Positions 46,045 to 55,418 of a stretch of 64,000 nucleotides of DNA are shown piece by piece (the first letter of the stretch is position 1; each line of letters opens with the position of its first letter). Both the position numbers and the translations under genes were made by a program. This DNA comes from Aquimarina sp. AU474 (lineage in GTDB: Bacteria; Bacteroidota; Bacteroidia; Flavobacteriales; Flavobacteriaceae). The notes under the pieces were generated by a model, which saw only the letters and a list, made by a program, of their open reading frames with translations, ran no database searches and was not told the DNA's origin. The stretch spans positions 496,001 to 560,000 of the forward strand of contig NZ_OMPE01000007.1 in assembly GCF_900312815.1 (NCBI RefSeq), given 5' to 3'.

Positions 46045-47361
46045 TCAAGTTTTTTGTTTCTTCTTTTTGGCAGCAGGAAAAAGTACATTGTTTAAAATCA
46101 ATCGGTATCCAGGAGAATTGGGGTGTAACTCTAATTCTGTTTTAGGATCTCCTACTCTATGAGTATAATCTTCTGGATCATGCCCACCATAAAACGTAAA
46201 GAAACCTTTTCCTTTGATTCCATGTATGTATCGCGCTTCACTATTGGTTTTATTTTCACCTAACACTAATACATTAGATTTAATTTCATTAGGGTTGTAC
46301 GCTGTAGTTTGCCCCATAAATCCTTTTACCAAAGCTGTATGATTTTGGCAAAGCATTGTAGGTATAGGATCCCATTTTGCCGAAAAATCCATAAGCGTAA
46401 AATAATCAGTTGTTTTAGATATACGACGTTTTCTAGTCATATCAATGGATGAAAACTCATACACATTGGGGCTACGTTCTAATGTAAAATTTTTAAATGC
46501 GAAAGTTTTATTATAATCAATCTTAGATTGATATCCTGGTTCACTAGGATCACCATCAAACATAGGTTCGCAAATATCTACCCCTTCGGCTGCAATAGCA
46601 ATTTCAAAACTATCCGTAGCGCTACACATGGCAAACATAAAACCTCCTCCAACAACGTAATCTCTAATTTTTAAAGCTACCGCCAATTTTTCATCAGATA
46701 CCTTTTGATATCCCAGTGATTTCGCTAATTTTTCTGCTTGAGCCTTTTCCTTAATATACCAAGGAAAAGCACGATACGTAGCATAGAATTTACCGTATTG
46801 CCCTGTAAAATCTTCATGATGAAGGTGCAACCAATCATATAATATTAGATTATCTTCTAACACCTCGGTATCATATATAGTTTCATATGGGATTTCGGCA
46901 AAAGTTAACACCATAGTTACCGCATCATCCCATGGTTGATTACCTTTGGGAGAATACACAGCTATTTTAGGAGCTTTTTCTAAAACTACTGCTTCCATGT
47001 TTTGAGAAGGGCTACTTATTTCTTCAAGAATCTCTTCGGTTTCAGCATCACTCAGTACCTCATAAGTAACTCCTCGTATAGTACATTCTTTTCTAATACT
47101 CTCGGTATCCGGCAAAAGAAATGAGCCTCCCCTATAATTCAATAACCATTTAACTTTTAAATCTTTACTTAGGGTCCAATATGTTATTCCGTAGGCCTTC
47201 AAATGGTTTTGCTGTCCTTCAGAATCCATAGGAATCAGCACATATGAAGCATATGATTGAAAAGAAAAAAGAAAAATTAGAGTACTAACAAACCCTAATT
47301 TTGATTGTTTATTTACAAAAATATTTTCGAAATAATGTAATATTTTAAAATGGTACTTCAT
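46045..47361 (-). CDS. Exported protein of unknown function (often mis-named asparagine synthetase B)
   Basis: About 438 residues with an internal-type signal segment (KLGFVSTLIFLFSFQSYAS). Relatives are often auto-named asparagine synthetase B, but no N-terminal Cys glutaminase or ATP-pyrophosphatase motif is present. The central part shows KIAVYSPKGNQPWDDAV and VVGGGFMFAMCSATDSFEIA, which resembles the nucleophile turn of class I glutamine-amidotransferase-like folds, with Cys in the right place. The end reads FTFYGGHDPEDYTHRVGDP. The start at 47361 is chosen because it overlaps the dnaB end by only 17 bases; ATG at 47364 is equally possible. Function unknown. Confidence 0.7.
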   Translation of the reverse strand: MKYHFKILHYFENIFVNKQSKLGFVSTLIFLFSFQSYASYVLIPMDSEGQQNHLKAYGITYWTLSKDLKVKWLLNYRGGSFLLPDTESIRKECTIRGVTYEVLSDAETEEILEEISSPSQNMEAVVLEKAPKIAVYSPKGNQPWDDAVTMVLTFAEIPYETIYDTEVLEDNLILYDWLHLHHEDFTGQYGKFYATYRAFPWYIKEKAQAEKLAKSLGYQKVSDEKLAVALKIRDYVVGGGFMFAMCSATDSFEIAIAAEGVDICEPMFDGDPSEPGYQSKIDYNKTFAFKNFTLERSPNVYEFSSIDMTRKRRISKTTDYFTLMDFSAKWDPIPTMLCQNHTALVKGFMGQTTAYNPNEIKSNVLVLGENKTNSEARYIHGIKGKGFFTFYGGHDPEDYTHRVGDPKTELELHPNSPGYRLILNNVLFPAAKKKKQKT

Positions 47362-48889
47362 CATCGTCTTCAGAATCATTGATACTGCTCCCAAAAGCTT
47401 CGTCGGCACTAGGAAGATGACTTGTACTAAAAGGATCTTCTTCGTCTCCGTCATTCATTTTTGAATGAAACTCAAAAGGAGTGCTAAAGTCATCTAAGTT
47501 ATCAAATTTACCTAAGTGACCAATGAATTTTAACCTAATATTTTCAAGACCTCCATTACGGTGCTTTGCTACAATGAATTCTCCTTGTCCCTGAGTTGGT
47601 GATCGTTCTTCATCATCCCACTCATCTATTTTATAATATTCTGGTCTGTAGATGAACGAAACTATATCGGCATCTTGTTCTATGGCTCCAGATTCACGAA
47701 GGTCACTAAGTAACGGTCTTTTACTACCTCCCCTAGTTTCTACTGCCCTTGATAACTGGGATAATGCAATAACCGGTACATTTAATTCTTTTGCCAATGC
47801 CTTAAGGTTACGAGAAATTGTCGAAATCTCTTGTTCACGATTTCCATTCTTACCCGTTCCTCCGGCTGTCATCAACTGTAAATAATCAATAACGATCATT
47901 CTAATACCATGCTGAGAGGAAAGACGGCGTGCTTTTGCTCGTAAATCAAAAATGGATAATGATGGTGTATCATCAATAAACAAAGGTGCCTTTTCTAAAT
48001 CTTTTACTTTAACATTAAGTTGTTCCCACTCATGTTTTTCGAGTTTTCCTGTACGTAGTTTTTCCGAAGACAATCCAGTTTCAGAAGAAATCAAACGTGT
48101 AATCAACTGTACCGATGACATCTCTAAAGAAAAGAAAGCTACCGGAATATTCTGACCAACAGACATATTTCGTGCCATTGAAAGTGTTAAAGCTGTTTTT
48201 CCCATACCCGGACGGGCAGCCACAATGATTAAATCACTTGGCTGCCAACCCGAAGTAAGCCTATCTAGTTTGTCAAAACCAGATGGGACTCCACTTAAAC
48301 CCTCTTTGTTTGATATTTCTTGGATCTTCTTTTTAGCCTGAATAACCAAATTCTGGGCCGTTTCAGTTGATCTCTTTATATTTCCTTGAGTAACTTCATA
48401 TAATCTCGATTCTGCCATATCCAGCAAATCAAAAACATCTGTAGTTTCATCATACGACTCTTCAATAATTTCATTTGATATTTTAATCAAACTACGTTGA
48501 ATATATTTTTGAAGAATAATACGAGCATGAAACTCAATATGAGCAGAAGAGGCCACTTTTTGGGTTAATTGTACCAAATAATAGTCTCCTCCCGCCAATT
48601 CTAGACGAGAATCCTTTTTAAGTTGACTTGAAACCGTTAATAAGTCAATTGGTTCGGAGTTTTCAAAGAGTTTAAATATTGCCTCAAAGATGTATTGATG
48701 CGATTCTCGATAAAATACATCTGGATTGAGTATGTCAATAATTTCATCGACTCCTTTTTTATCAATCATCATCGCCCCAAGCACAACTTCCTCTAAATCA
48801 ACGGCTTGAGGAGGTATTTTTCCTTTCTCAAGTGAAATTACGTTCCCCCGACCGTAATTTACCTGTTGAGTTTGCTGTACTTTTTCCAT
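47345..48889 (-). CDS. dnaB: Replicative DNA helicase DnaB
   Basis: A 514-residue hexameric helicase. The N-terminal domain (PQAVDLEEVVLGAMMIDKKGVDE) binds primase and loader. Walker A is IIVAARPGMGKTALTLS near residue 217, Walker B is IRMIVIDYLQLM, followed by ALSQLSRAVETR and the arginine-finger region KRPLLSDLRESGAIEQDAD. An acidic tail ends in DDDEVPF. The start at 48889 is preferred to 48928, because the TAnnTTTG promoter box at 48932-48939 would put that longer start before the transcription start. No intein or extra insertion was seen. Confidence 0.96.
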   Translation of the reverse strand: MEKVQQTQQVNYGRGNVISLEKGKIPPQAVDLEEVVLGAMMIDKKGVDEIIDILNPDVFYRESHQYIFEAIFKLFENSEPIDLLTVSSQLKKDSRLELAGGDYYLVQLTQKVASSAHIEFHARIILQKYIQRSLIKISNEIIEESYDETTDVFDLLDMAESRLYEVTQGNIKRSTETAQNLVIQAKKKIQEISNKEGLSGVPSGFDKLDRLTSGWQPSDLIIVAARPGMGKTALTLSMARNMSVGQNIPVAFFSLEMSSVQLITRLISSETGLSSEKLRTGKLEKHEWEQLNVKVKDLEKAPLFIDDTPSLSIFDLRAKARRLSSQHGIRMIVIDYLQLMTAGGTGKNGNREQEISTISRNLKALAKELNVPVIALSQLSRAVETRGGSKRPLLSDLRESGAIEQDADIVSFIYRPEYYKIDEWDDEERSPTQGQGEFIVAKHRNGGLENIRLKFIGHLGKFDNLDDFSTPFEFHSKMNDGDEEDPFSTSHLPSADEAFGSSINDSEDDDEVPF

Positions 48890-48931
48890 AACTACGAATG
48901 TAAAAAAATTGTAAAGAGATGCACTCAATTA

Positions 48932-48960
48932 CAAAGATACGAATGTCCACTAGTCTTCAA
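48932..48960 (-). promoter_or_regulatory. Promoter of dnaB
   Basis: On the minus strand TATCTTTG (48932-48939) with TTG at 48958-48960, 18 bases apart; the dnaB ATG at 48889 lies 43 bases beyond. Confidence 0.65.
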
Positions 48961-49003
48961 CAAATGAACTGTTAATAAGTAAATTTTATTGTTAATAAGC
49001 ATA

Positions 49004-49034
49004 AAAAAAATCTGAAGTCCAAAACTTCAGATTT
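49004..49034 (-). terminator. Terminator after accA
   Basis: An 11-bp stem AAATCTGAAGT/ACTTCAGATTT with a 5-base loop, followed on the minus strand by a T-run; it lies 25 bases after the accA stop and before dnaB. Confidence 0.9.
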
Positions 49035-49058
49035 AGGTAGTAAGTGATTCTTTAAGGG

Positions 49059-50012
49059 TTATCCTTTAAAGACTCCCATATCTGCATATTTATTCATTCT
49101 CTTTTCGACCAATTCTTCTGGTGATAAGTTTTTGAATTCTTCATAAGTAGATGAAATTTTATCTCGTACCGTTTTAAATATTTTTTCTCGATCACTATGA
49201 GCACCTCCTAAAGGTTCTCTTACAATTTCATCAATCAATTTTTGCTTTTTCATATCCGTTGCGGTAAGCTTTAATGCCTCTGCAGCTTGTTCTTTAAACT
49301 CCCAACTACGCCATAAAATAGAAGAACATGATTCTGGAGAAATTACAGAATACCATGTATTTTCCAGCATTAGCACTTTATCTCCTACACCTATCCCAAG
49401 TGCTCCGCCACTTGCTCCTTCTCCAATGATAACAACAATGATCGGAACTTTAAGGCGAGTCATCTCTAATATATTTCTAGCAATTGCTTCACCTTGACCG
49501 CGTTCTTCAGCTTCCAATCCTGGATATGCTCCTGGTGTATCTACAAAACACACCACAGGTATATCAAACTTTTCGGCACTCTTCATTAATCGTAACGCTT
49601 TGCGATATCCCTCTGGGTTTGCCATACCAAAATTACGATACTGTCTTGTTTTGGTATTAAATCCTTTTTGCTGACCAACAAACATAAAACTTTGGTTACC
49701 TATTTTCCCTAGGCCACCAATCATAGCTTTGTCATCTTTAACGTTACGGTCACCATGGAGTTCTAAAAACGATTCTCCGCAAATTGCATCAATATAATCA
49801 AGAGTATACGGTCTTGATGGATGTCTTGACAGCTGTACTCGCTGCCATGGTGTTAAATTTTTATATATATCTTTTTTGGTCTCTTTAAGCTTTTTTTCGA
49901 TTTGCTTACAGGTGTCTGTTACATCTACTTCACTTTCTGCACCTATTGCGCAAGCCTTTTCAAACTGCTCTTCGAGTTCCTTAATGGGTAGTTCAAATTC
50001 TAAATATTCCAT
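49059..50012 (-). CDS. accA: Acetyl-CoA carboxylase carboxyltransferase subunit alpha
   Basis: A 317-residue carboxyltransferase subunit that, with AccD, moves CO2 from biotin to acetyl-CoA for fatty-acid synthesis. Typical segments: [13 protein letters not shown] at the N-terminus, [60 protein letters not shown], and [21 protein letters not shown] with the oxyanion glycines. accD and biotin carboxylase genes are elsewhere. It is the last gene of the leftward tgt-lptF/G-eamA-accA run, with a clear terminator. Confidence 0.96.
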   Translation of the reverse strand: MEYLEFELPIKELEEQFEKACAIGAESEVDVTDTCKQIEKKLKETKKDIYKNLTPWQRVQLSRHPSRPYTLDYIDAICGESFLELHGDRNVKDDKAMIGGLGKIGNQSFMFVGQQKGFNTKTRQYRNFGMANPEGYRKALRLMKSAEKFDIPVVCFVDTPGAYPGLEAEERGQGEAIARNILEMTRLKVPIIVVIIGEGASGGALGIGVGDKVLMLENTWYSVISPESCSSILWRSWEFKEQAAEALKLTATDMKKQKLIDEIVREPLGGAHSDREKIFKTVRDKISSTYEEFKNLSPEELVEKRMNKYADMGVFKG

Positions 50013-50063
50013 AATAAGAATATGATTTATATTAACTAGGGTTAGCGGACAAATATAAAAACT

Positions 50064-50996
50064 TTACTTCGTAATGCTATCTAAAGTTGAAGGTCTTTTT
50101 CTTTTTTTAGCATTCTTTAGTATTCCGTTTAATATTACAGTGCTAAGAATGATCAAAGCTCCCAAATAGAATTGAGAACTCATTTTTTCGGCTTCTCCAA
50201 AAATTAAGAAAGCTAATACTATACCATAAACGGGTTCAAGATTGATCGTAAGCATCACTGTATACGGGCTCAAGTACTTCATAACATGCACTGAACCTAT
50301 AAAAGCATAAGCCGTACATACAGATGCCAGAATAAACATATATATCCAATCTTGTGCAGATAATTGAAAAAAAGCAACTGTAAATCCTTCAGTTTCTTTT
50401 CCAAAAATGCTTAAAATACCAAGATATACTGTGATTACACCTACACCACTTAATAATTCATAGTAAGAAATCATAGATGAGTTATACTGCTGAGCAATTT
50501 TACCGTTAATCAATGAAAATATTGAAGATAATAATGCAGAACATAATGCATATAGTATTCCTAGCAAATAGTCTCCTTCAACTTTAAATATAATATATAA
50601 ACCAACAATTACTAATGCCCCAAAAAGCACCTCGTACCAAATCACTTTTCTTTTATAAAAAATTGGCTCCAAGACTGAAGTAAAAAAAGCTCCGGTAGAC
50701 ATCATTGCCAATGTTATTGATACATTTGAAACTTTGATGGCTTCAAAAAACGTTATCCAATGTAAAGCAATAATCACACCTGCAATAAAAAGTGTGACAA
50801 ACAATTTTCTCGAAATAGTAAGAGATATTTTTTTTAGATAAACATAGAAGAAAATAAATATTGATGCCAATAACATCCGATACCAAACTAATGGTATGGC
50901 TTCTATTGAAATTAATTCCCCCAATATTGCAGTAAAACCCCATATAAATATTATAAAGTGTAAATGAAGGTAATTCTGAAGTTTAACGTTTGGCAT
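50064..50996 (-). CDS. EamA/DMT-family transporter
   Basis: A 310-residue inner-membrane protein with ten hydrophobic segments in two EamA repeats. The first repeat opens with LHFIIFIWGFTAILGELI and contains PLVWYRMLLASIFIF; the second contains YYELLSGVGVITVYLG and SPYTVMLTINLEPVYGIVLA. Such proteins export or import small metabolites; the substrate cannot be read from the sequence. The start overlaps the end of the LptF/G-type gene by 14 bases, so translation is probably coupled. The C-terminus is a short basic tail. Confidence 0.9.
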   Translation of the reverse strand: MPNVKLQNYLHLHFIIFIWGFTAILGELISIEAIPLVWYRMLLASIFIFFYVYLKKISLTISRKLFVTLFIAGVIIALHWITFFEAIKVSNVSITLAMMSTGAFFTSVLEPIFYKRKVIWYEVLFGALVIVGLYIIFKVEGDYLLGILYALCSALLSSIFSLINGKIAQQYNSSMISYYELLSGVGVITVYLGILSIFGKETEGFTVAFFQLSAQDWIYMFILASVCTAYAFIGSVHVMKYLSPYTVMLTINLEPVYGIVLAFLIFGEAEKMSSQFYLGALIILSTVILNGILKNAKKRKRPSTLDSITK

Positions 50997-52053
50997 TATA
51001 TAATAAGTAAATAGCTAATAAACCAAAAGACACATTAGGAAACCAAACCGCCACAATAGGAGGAAAATCTGATTGATTAGCCAACGTACCAAGAACTTTA
51101 TCAAAAAATATGAAAACAAATGCTAGCGATATTCCAACTGCAAGATTTACACCCATTCCTCCTCTTCTTTTCATTGAGGACACGGCCACTCCTATTATTG
51201 TTAGAATGAATGCCGAAATAGGTATACTCCACCTTTTATACGCAACAACCTTATATCTATTAATATCTGATGAACCTCTTTTACTTTCCTTTTTAATAAA
51301 CTCACTTAGTTGAATATAATTTAAAGTTTCGGCCACATAGGTTACTGGGGTAAACTCATCAATATTAAACGGCAACACAGTATCTTTTTTCTTGGCTTGT
51401 TCTAAAACGTCTCTTTCATCTAAAATGGTACGTTGCACAAAGTCTTGTAACTCATAAATACTATCCTTAAATGTAATTTTTCTAGCCGATATTTTAGTTT
51501 TCAAAACATTACCATCAAAATATTCTAAAGTAAAATTAGTGGCAGATTTTTCTAAAGGTTTAAAATTGTTTGCATATAAAAAGATACTATCATTTAATTG
51601 TCGGTATACGTTTTTAGTCTCTTGTACTTTTCTACCCTTCTTTAGATAGGAATATTTAAACTCATTAAATCCTTGGCTCGCTTTGGGCGCCAAAAACAAT
51701 CCCATAGCCAATGCACCTATGCAAATAATTATAGCACCTATCATATACGGCCTCAAAAATCTCCAAAAAGAAACCCCAGAACTTAAAAAAGCAATAATTT
51801 CTGTTTTATTCGCAAGCTTAGATGTAAACCAAATTACAGATAGAAAAACGAATAAAGGAAATAATAAATTTGCAAAATAAACTGTGAAATCAAGATAATA
51901 CCCAATAACCGCCTCTACAGGAACTTTATGCTCTAGCATATTATCTATTTTCTCTGATAAATCAACTATAATTCCTATCGGAATAAATAGTAAAATCATC
52001 GTAAAAAAAGTTCCTAAGTACCGCTTAAGTATATACCAATCTAAAATTTTCAA
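50983..52053 (-). CDS. LptF/LptG-type lipopolysaccharide export permease
   Basis: A 356-residue protein with six membrane segments, three on each side of a periplasmic beta-jellyroll domain (about residues 105-260, for example LNDSIFLYANNFKPLEKSA). The N-terminus MKILDWYILKRYLGTFF and the SGVSFWRFLRPYM coupling-helix region are characteristic of the YjgP/YjgQ (LptF/LptG) family, which with LptB moves lipopolysaccharide out of the inner membrane. Whether this copy is LptF or LptG is not resolved. It starts one base after the tgt stop region and overlaps the transporter gene. Confidence 0.9.
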   Translation of the reverse strand: MKILDWYILKRYLGTFFTMILLFIPIGIIVDLSEKIDNMLEHKVPVEAVIGYYLDFTVYFANLLFPLFVFLSVIWFTSKLANKTEIIAFLSSGVSFWRFLRPYMIGAIIICIGALAMGLFLAPKASQGFNEFKYSYLKKGRKVQETKNVYRQLNDSIFLYANNFKPLEKSATNFTLEYFDGNVLKTKISARKITFKDSIYELQDFVQRTILDERDVLEQAKKKDTVLPFNIDEFTPVTYVAETLNYIQLSEFIKKESKRGSSDINRYKVVAYKRWSIPISAFILTIIGVAVSSMKRRGGMGVNLAVGISLAFVFIFFDKVLGTLANQSDFPPIVAVWFPNVSFGLLAIYLLYNAKR

Positions 52054-52054
52054 A

Positions 52055-53185
52055 TTATAATCTTTTATCCATTTGTTTAACCATCATATTTTTCCAAACA
52101 TTAAAATCTCCTGCTAAGATATGTTTTCTTGCCTCTCTTGTCAACCATAAATAAAATCCCAAATTATGAATAGTAGCAATTTGTCTTCCCAACATTTCAT
52201 TTACCGAAAAAAGATGTCTTAAATACGCTTTGGAGTATTCTGTATCTACAAAAGTAATTCCCATCTCATCTATAGCAGAAAAATCATCTTCCCATTTTTT
52301 ATTTTTTATATTAATAGTTCCATGAGCAGTAAAAAGCATTCCATTACGCCCATTTCGTGTTGGCATTACACAATCAAACATATCAACTCCTAGTGCAATA
52401 TTTTCTAAAATATTAATAGGAGTACCTACGCCCATTAAGTATCTTGGTTTATCCTCTGGCAAAATATTTGTCACTACTTCTGTCATTGCATACATCTCAT
52501 CTGCTGGTTCGCCTACTGATAATCCACCAATAGCATTACCAACAGCTCCTGCATTAGCAATATACTCTGCCGACTGCATTCTAAGGTCTTTATAGGTACT
52601 TCCTTGAACTATTGGAAAAAAAGCTTGATCATATCCATATTTAACCGGTATTTTTTCTAAATGTTGCATACATCTATCTAACCACCTGTGAGTCATATGC
52701 ATACTACGCTTGGCATATCTATAATCACAAGGGTAAGGAGTACATTCATCAAACGCCATAATTATATCTGCCCCAATAGTACGCTGAATTTCCATTACAT
52801 TTTCTGGCGTGAACACATGATATGAACCATCGATATGTGATTTAAACTTAACCCCTTCTTCTTTAATTTTTCTATTTGCAGATAAAGAGTATACTTGATA
52901 CCCTCCACTATCGGTAAGAATATTTCTATCCCAATTCATAAATTTATGAAGCCCCCCTGCTTTTTCTAAAATTGGAGTTTGCGGTCTTAAATATAAATGA
53001 TATGTATTCCCTAAGATAATATCGGGATTAATATCATTTTTTAATTCTCTTTGATGCACTCCTTTAACGGTAGCCACGGTGCCCACAGGCATAAAAATTG
53101 GAGTTTCAATTACACCGTGATCTGTTGTTAATTTACCTGCTCTAGCTTTACTTTGAGGGTCTTTGGATAAAAGGTCAAATTGCAT
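52055..53185 (-). CDS. tgt: tRNA-guanine transglycosylase
   Basis: A 376-residue enzyme that exchanges guanine-34 in Asp, Asn, His and Tyr tRNAs for the queuosine precursor preQ1. The nucleophile and base-binding region reads MAFDECTPYPCDYRYA, with ILTDSGGYQVYSL near residue 92 and GGLSVGEPADEM near 225. The RYLMGVGTP segment follows. In many homologues a C-terminal zinc site CxCx2Cx(n)H is present; here the equivalent stretch (FDCVMPTRNGRNGMLF onward) shows no CxC pair, as seen in other Bacteroidota. First gene of a leftward run of four. A TATCTTTG box lies at 53206-53213 on the minus strand. Confidence 0.93.
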   Translation of the reverse strand: MQFDLLSKDPQSKARAGKLTTDHGVIETPIFMPVGTVATVKGVHQRELKNDINPDIILGNTYHLYLRPQTPILEKAGGLHKFMNWDRNILTDSGGYQVYSLSANRKIKEEGVKFKSHIDGSYHVFTPENVMEIQRTIGADIIMAFDECTPYPCDYRYAKRSMHMTHRWLDRCMQHLEKIPVKYGYDQAFFPIVQGSTYKDLRMQSAEYIANAGAVGNAIGGLSVGEPADEMYAMTEVVTNILPEDKPRYLMGVGTPINILENIALGVDMFDCVMPTRNGRNGMLFTAHGTINIKNKKWEDDFSAIDEMGITFVDTEYSKAYLRHLFSVNEMLGRQIATIHNLGFYLWLTREARKHILAGDFNVWKNMMVKQMDKRL

Positions 53186-53301
53186 ATTTTCTTTTTGATA
53201 GAGCGCAAAGATAGCTAACTAAAATCACATTGATAAACTAAGGTTTTCGAAAACTTTTCGTTATTAACATGAGTTTCTTAATTAAAAGCTGTCTCTACAT
53301 T

Positions 53302-53331
53302 TTGTCGCAGCATTCAAAACCTGTATTTTTG
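53302..53331 (+). promoter_or_regulatory. Promoter of the transketolase gene pair
   Basis: TTG at 53302-53304, 19 bases, then TATTTTTG at 53324-53331, a full match to the Bacteroidota promoter; the ATG at 53362 is 31 bases beyond. Confidence 0.75.
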
Positions 53332-53361
53332 GGGCTTTATTATCAAGAAATCAGCACCATA

Positions 53362-54207
53362 ATGCCAAAAACAAAACAATTAGAAGATTTTGCAACACAG
53401 GTTCGTAGAGATATTCTACGCCAGGTACACAAAGTAAACTCTGGACACCCAGGTGGTTCTCTAGGGTGTACAGAATTTTTTGTAGCTCTATACCAAGAAA
53501 TTCTCGAAAGAAAAGATGATTTTGATATGGATGGAATTGGAGAAGATCTTTTCTTCTTATCCAACGGTCATATCTCTCCGGTTTATTACAGCGTATTAGC
53601 TCGAAGTGGATATTTCCCTGTAGAAGAGCTTAACACCTTTAGACTCATCAACAGTAGATTACAAGGTCATCCAACAACTCATGAAGGCTTACCTGGAATA
53701 AGAATAGCTTCTGGTTCATTAGGTCAAGGAATGTCTGTAGCCATTGGAGCCGCTCAAGCCAAAAAACTGAATGGGGATGATCATTTGGTATATAGCTTAC
53801 ATGGAGATGGAGAATTACAAGAAGGACAAAATTGGGAAGCTATTATGTATGCTGCCGGAAAAAACGTAGATAACCTTATTTCTACGGTAGATCTTAATGG
53901 TAAACAAATCGATGGTGCCACAGACGACGTTCTTCCTATGGGAGACTTAAAAGTTAAGTTTGAAGCGTTTGGCTGGGATGTAATGGAAATTAAAGATGGT
54001 AATAACATTACTGCTGTAATTGAAGGATTAGCAGAAGCTAAAAGTAGAACAGGAAAAGGTAAGCCAGTATGCGTATTACTATATACAGTAATGGGACATG
54101 GTGTAGATTTTATGATGCATACACATGCTTGGCATGGTAAAGCACCTAATGACGACCAATTAGAGACTGCTTTGGCTCAAAACCCTGAAACTCTTGGGGA
54201 CTATTAA
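53362..54207 (+). CDS. Transketolase, N-terminal (TPP-binding) subunit
   Basis: A 281-residue protein matching the first half of transketolase, which exchanges two-carbon units in the pentose phosphate pathway. HKVNSGHPGGSLGCTEFF starts near residue 20, SNGHISPVYYS near 65, and the TPP-magnesium loop is SLHGDGELQEGQNWEA with NGKQIDG following. The start at 53362 is set by the promoter immediately upstream and by family length; the longer frame would begin before the promoter. The C-terminal half is encoded by the next gene, 19 bases downstream, so the enzyme is a two-subunit form. Confidence 0.93.
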   Translation: MPKTKQLEDFATQVRRDILRQVHKVNSGHPGGSLGCTEFFVALYQEILERKDDFDMDGIGEDLFFLSNGHISPVYYSVLARSGYFPVEELNTFRLINSRLQGHPTTHEGLPGIRIASGSLGQGMSVAIGAAQAKKLNGDDHLVYSLHGDGELQEGQNWEAIMYAAGKNVDNLISTVDLNGKQIDGATDDVLPMGDLKVKFEAFGWDVMEIKDGNNITAVIEGLAEAKSRTGKGKPVCVLLYTVMGHGVDFMMHTHAWHGKAPNDDQLETALAQNPETLGDY

Positions 54208-54226
54208 TTCCTAATTAAAAAATAAA

Positions 54227-55180
54227 ATGAAAAAATATATAGATACAGGAAAAAAAGATACTCGTTCTGGTTTTGGAGCTGGTCTGGAAGAATTAGGTAA
54301 AACAAATGAAAACGTAGTTGCATTATGCGCAGACTTAATCGGTTCATTAAAAATGGATGCTTTTATAGCCAACCATCCCGAACGTTTTTTTCAGATTGGT
54401 ATTGCTGAGGCTAATATGATGGGTATTGCAGCAGGATTAACTGTAGGAGGTAAAATCCCTTTTACGGGTACCTTTGCTAACTTTTCTACAGGTCGAGTAT
54501 ATGATCAAATTCGTCAATCTATCGCTTACAGTGATAAGAATGTGAAAATTTGTGCTTCGCATGCTGGTTTAACTTTAGGAGAAGATGGAGCAACTCATCA
54601 AATTCTTGAAGATATCGGTTTAATGAAGATGTTACCGGGAATGACCGTAATAAACACTTGTGATTACAACCAAACCAAAGCTGCTACAATTGCTATTGCC
54701 GATCATCATGGTCCTGTTTACCTTAGATTTGGAAGACCGAAAGTAGCAAACTTTACTGCCGAAGATCAAAAATTTGAAATAGGAAAAGCTGTTTTATTGC
54801 AAGAAGGAACAGATGTAACTATAGTTGCTACGGGACACCTTGTATGGGAAGCTCTTCAAGCTGCAGAAACTTTAAATACAGAAGGTATAAGTGCTGAAGT
54901 TATTAATATACACACTATTAAACCTCTTGATGATGAAGCTATCATCAATTCTGTAAAGAAAACAGGTTGTGTAGTAACTGCTGAAGAACATAATTTCTTA
55001 GGCGGTTTAGGAGAAAGCGTTTCAAGAGTACTTGCAAAAAGTCACCCTGCCCCTCAAGAGTTTATCGCAACCGATGATACTTTTGGAGAAAGTGGAACAC
55101 CAGCACAACTTATGGAAAAGTATGGTCTAAATGCAAATGCCATTAATAATGCAGTACATAAAGTGCTTAAACGAAAATAG
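54227..55180 (+). CDS. Transketolase, C-terminal subunit
   Basis: A 317-residue protein matching the pyrimidine-binding and C-terminal domains of transketolase. The Glu that activates TPP lies in FFQIGIAEANMMGIAAGL near residue 60; FANFSTGRVYDQIRQSIAYS and ASHAGLTLGEDGATHQ follow. The C-terminal domain includes INIHTIKPLDDEAI and TAEEHNFLGGLGE. It works with the subunit encoded upstream. A terminator lies 30 bases after the stop. Confidence 0.93.
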   Translation: MKKYIDTGKKDTRSGFGAGLEELGKTNENVVALCADLIGSLKMDAFIANHPERFFQIGIAEANMMGIAAGLTVGGKIPFTGTFANFSTGRVYDQIRQSIAYSDKNVKICASHAGLTLGEDGATHQILEDIGLMKMLPGMTVINTCDYNQTKAATIAIADHHGPVYLRFGRPKVANFTAEDQKFEIGKAVLLQEGTDVTIVATGHLVWEALQAAETLNTEGISAEVINIHTIKPLDDEAIINSVKKTGCVVTAEEHNFLGGLGESVSRVLAKSHPAPQEFIATDDTFGESGTPAQLMEKYGLNANAINNAVHKVLKRK

Positions 55181-55209
55181 AGAACACTTTTTTATTTCTT
55201 ACGAATATG

Positions 55210-55241
55210 TGACCTTCTGATAATTTCAGAAGGTCATTTTT
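55210..55241 (+). terminator. Terminator after transketolase genes
   Basis: An 11-bp stem TGACCTTCTGA/TCAGAAGGTCA with a 5-base loop, followed by TTTTTC. The rest of the 238-base space to the next gene is AT-rich with no recognised element. Confidence 0.9.
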
Positions 55242-55418
55242 CTTTATACAACTTTTATCATAAATCATCTATTTTGTAAAAAACCCGAATTCCTTTTACA
55301 ACATATGGCAAGCTTTTTGTGTCTAGTAAAAGAATAAAAAAAAACAATAAACGTTTTATAAACACCAGCCATCACACTAAATCATTTCAATTATTTATTA
55401 ATCAAAAATTATTTCACA

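Noticed and set aside
46045..47454. Asparagine synthetase B as name of this gene
   Set aside because: No glutaminase or ATP-pyrophosphatase motifs and a signal segment are present; the name seems to be a database carry-over.
53269..53361. Longer N-terminus of the transketolase subunit
   Set aside because: The extra 31 residues are hydrophobic and unlike the family, and the promoter boxes at 53302-53331 lie inside them.
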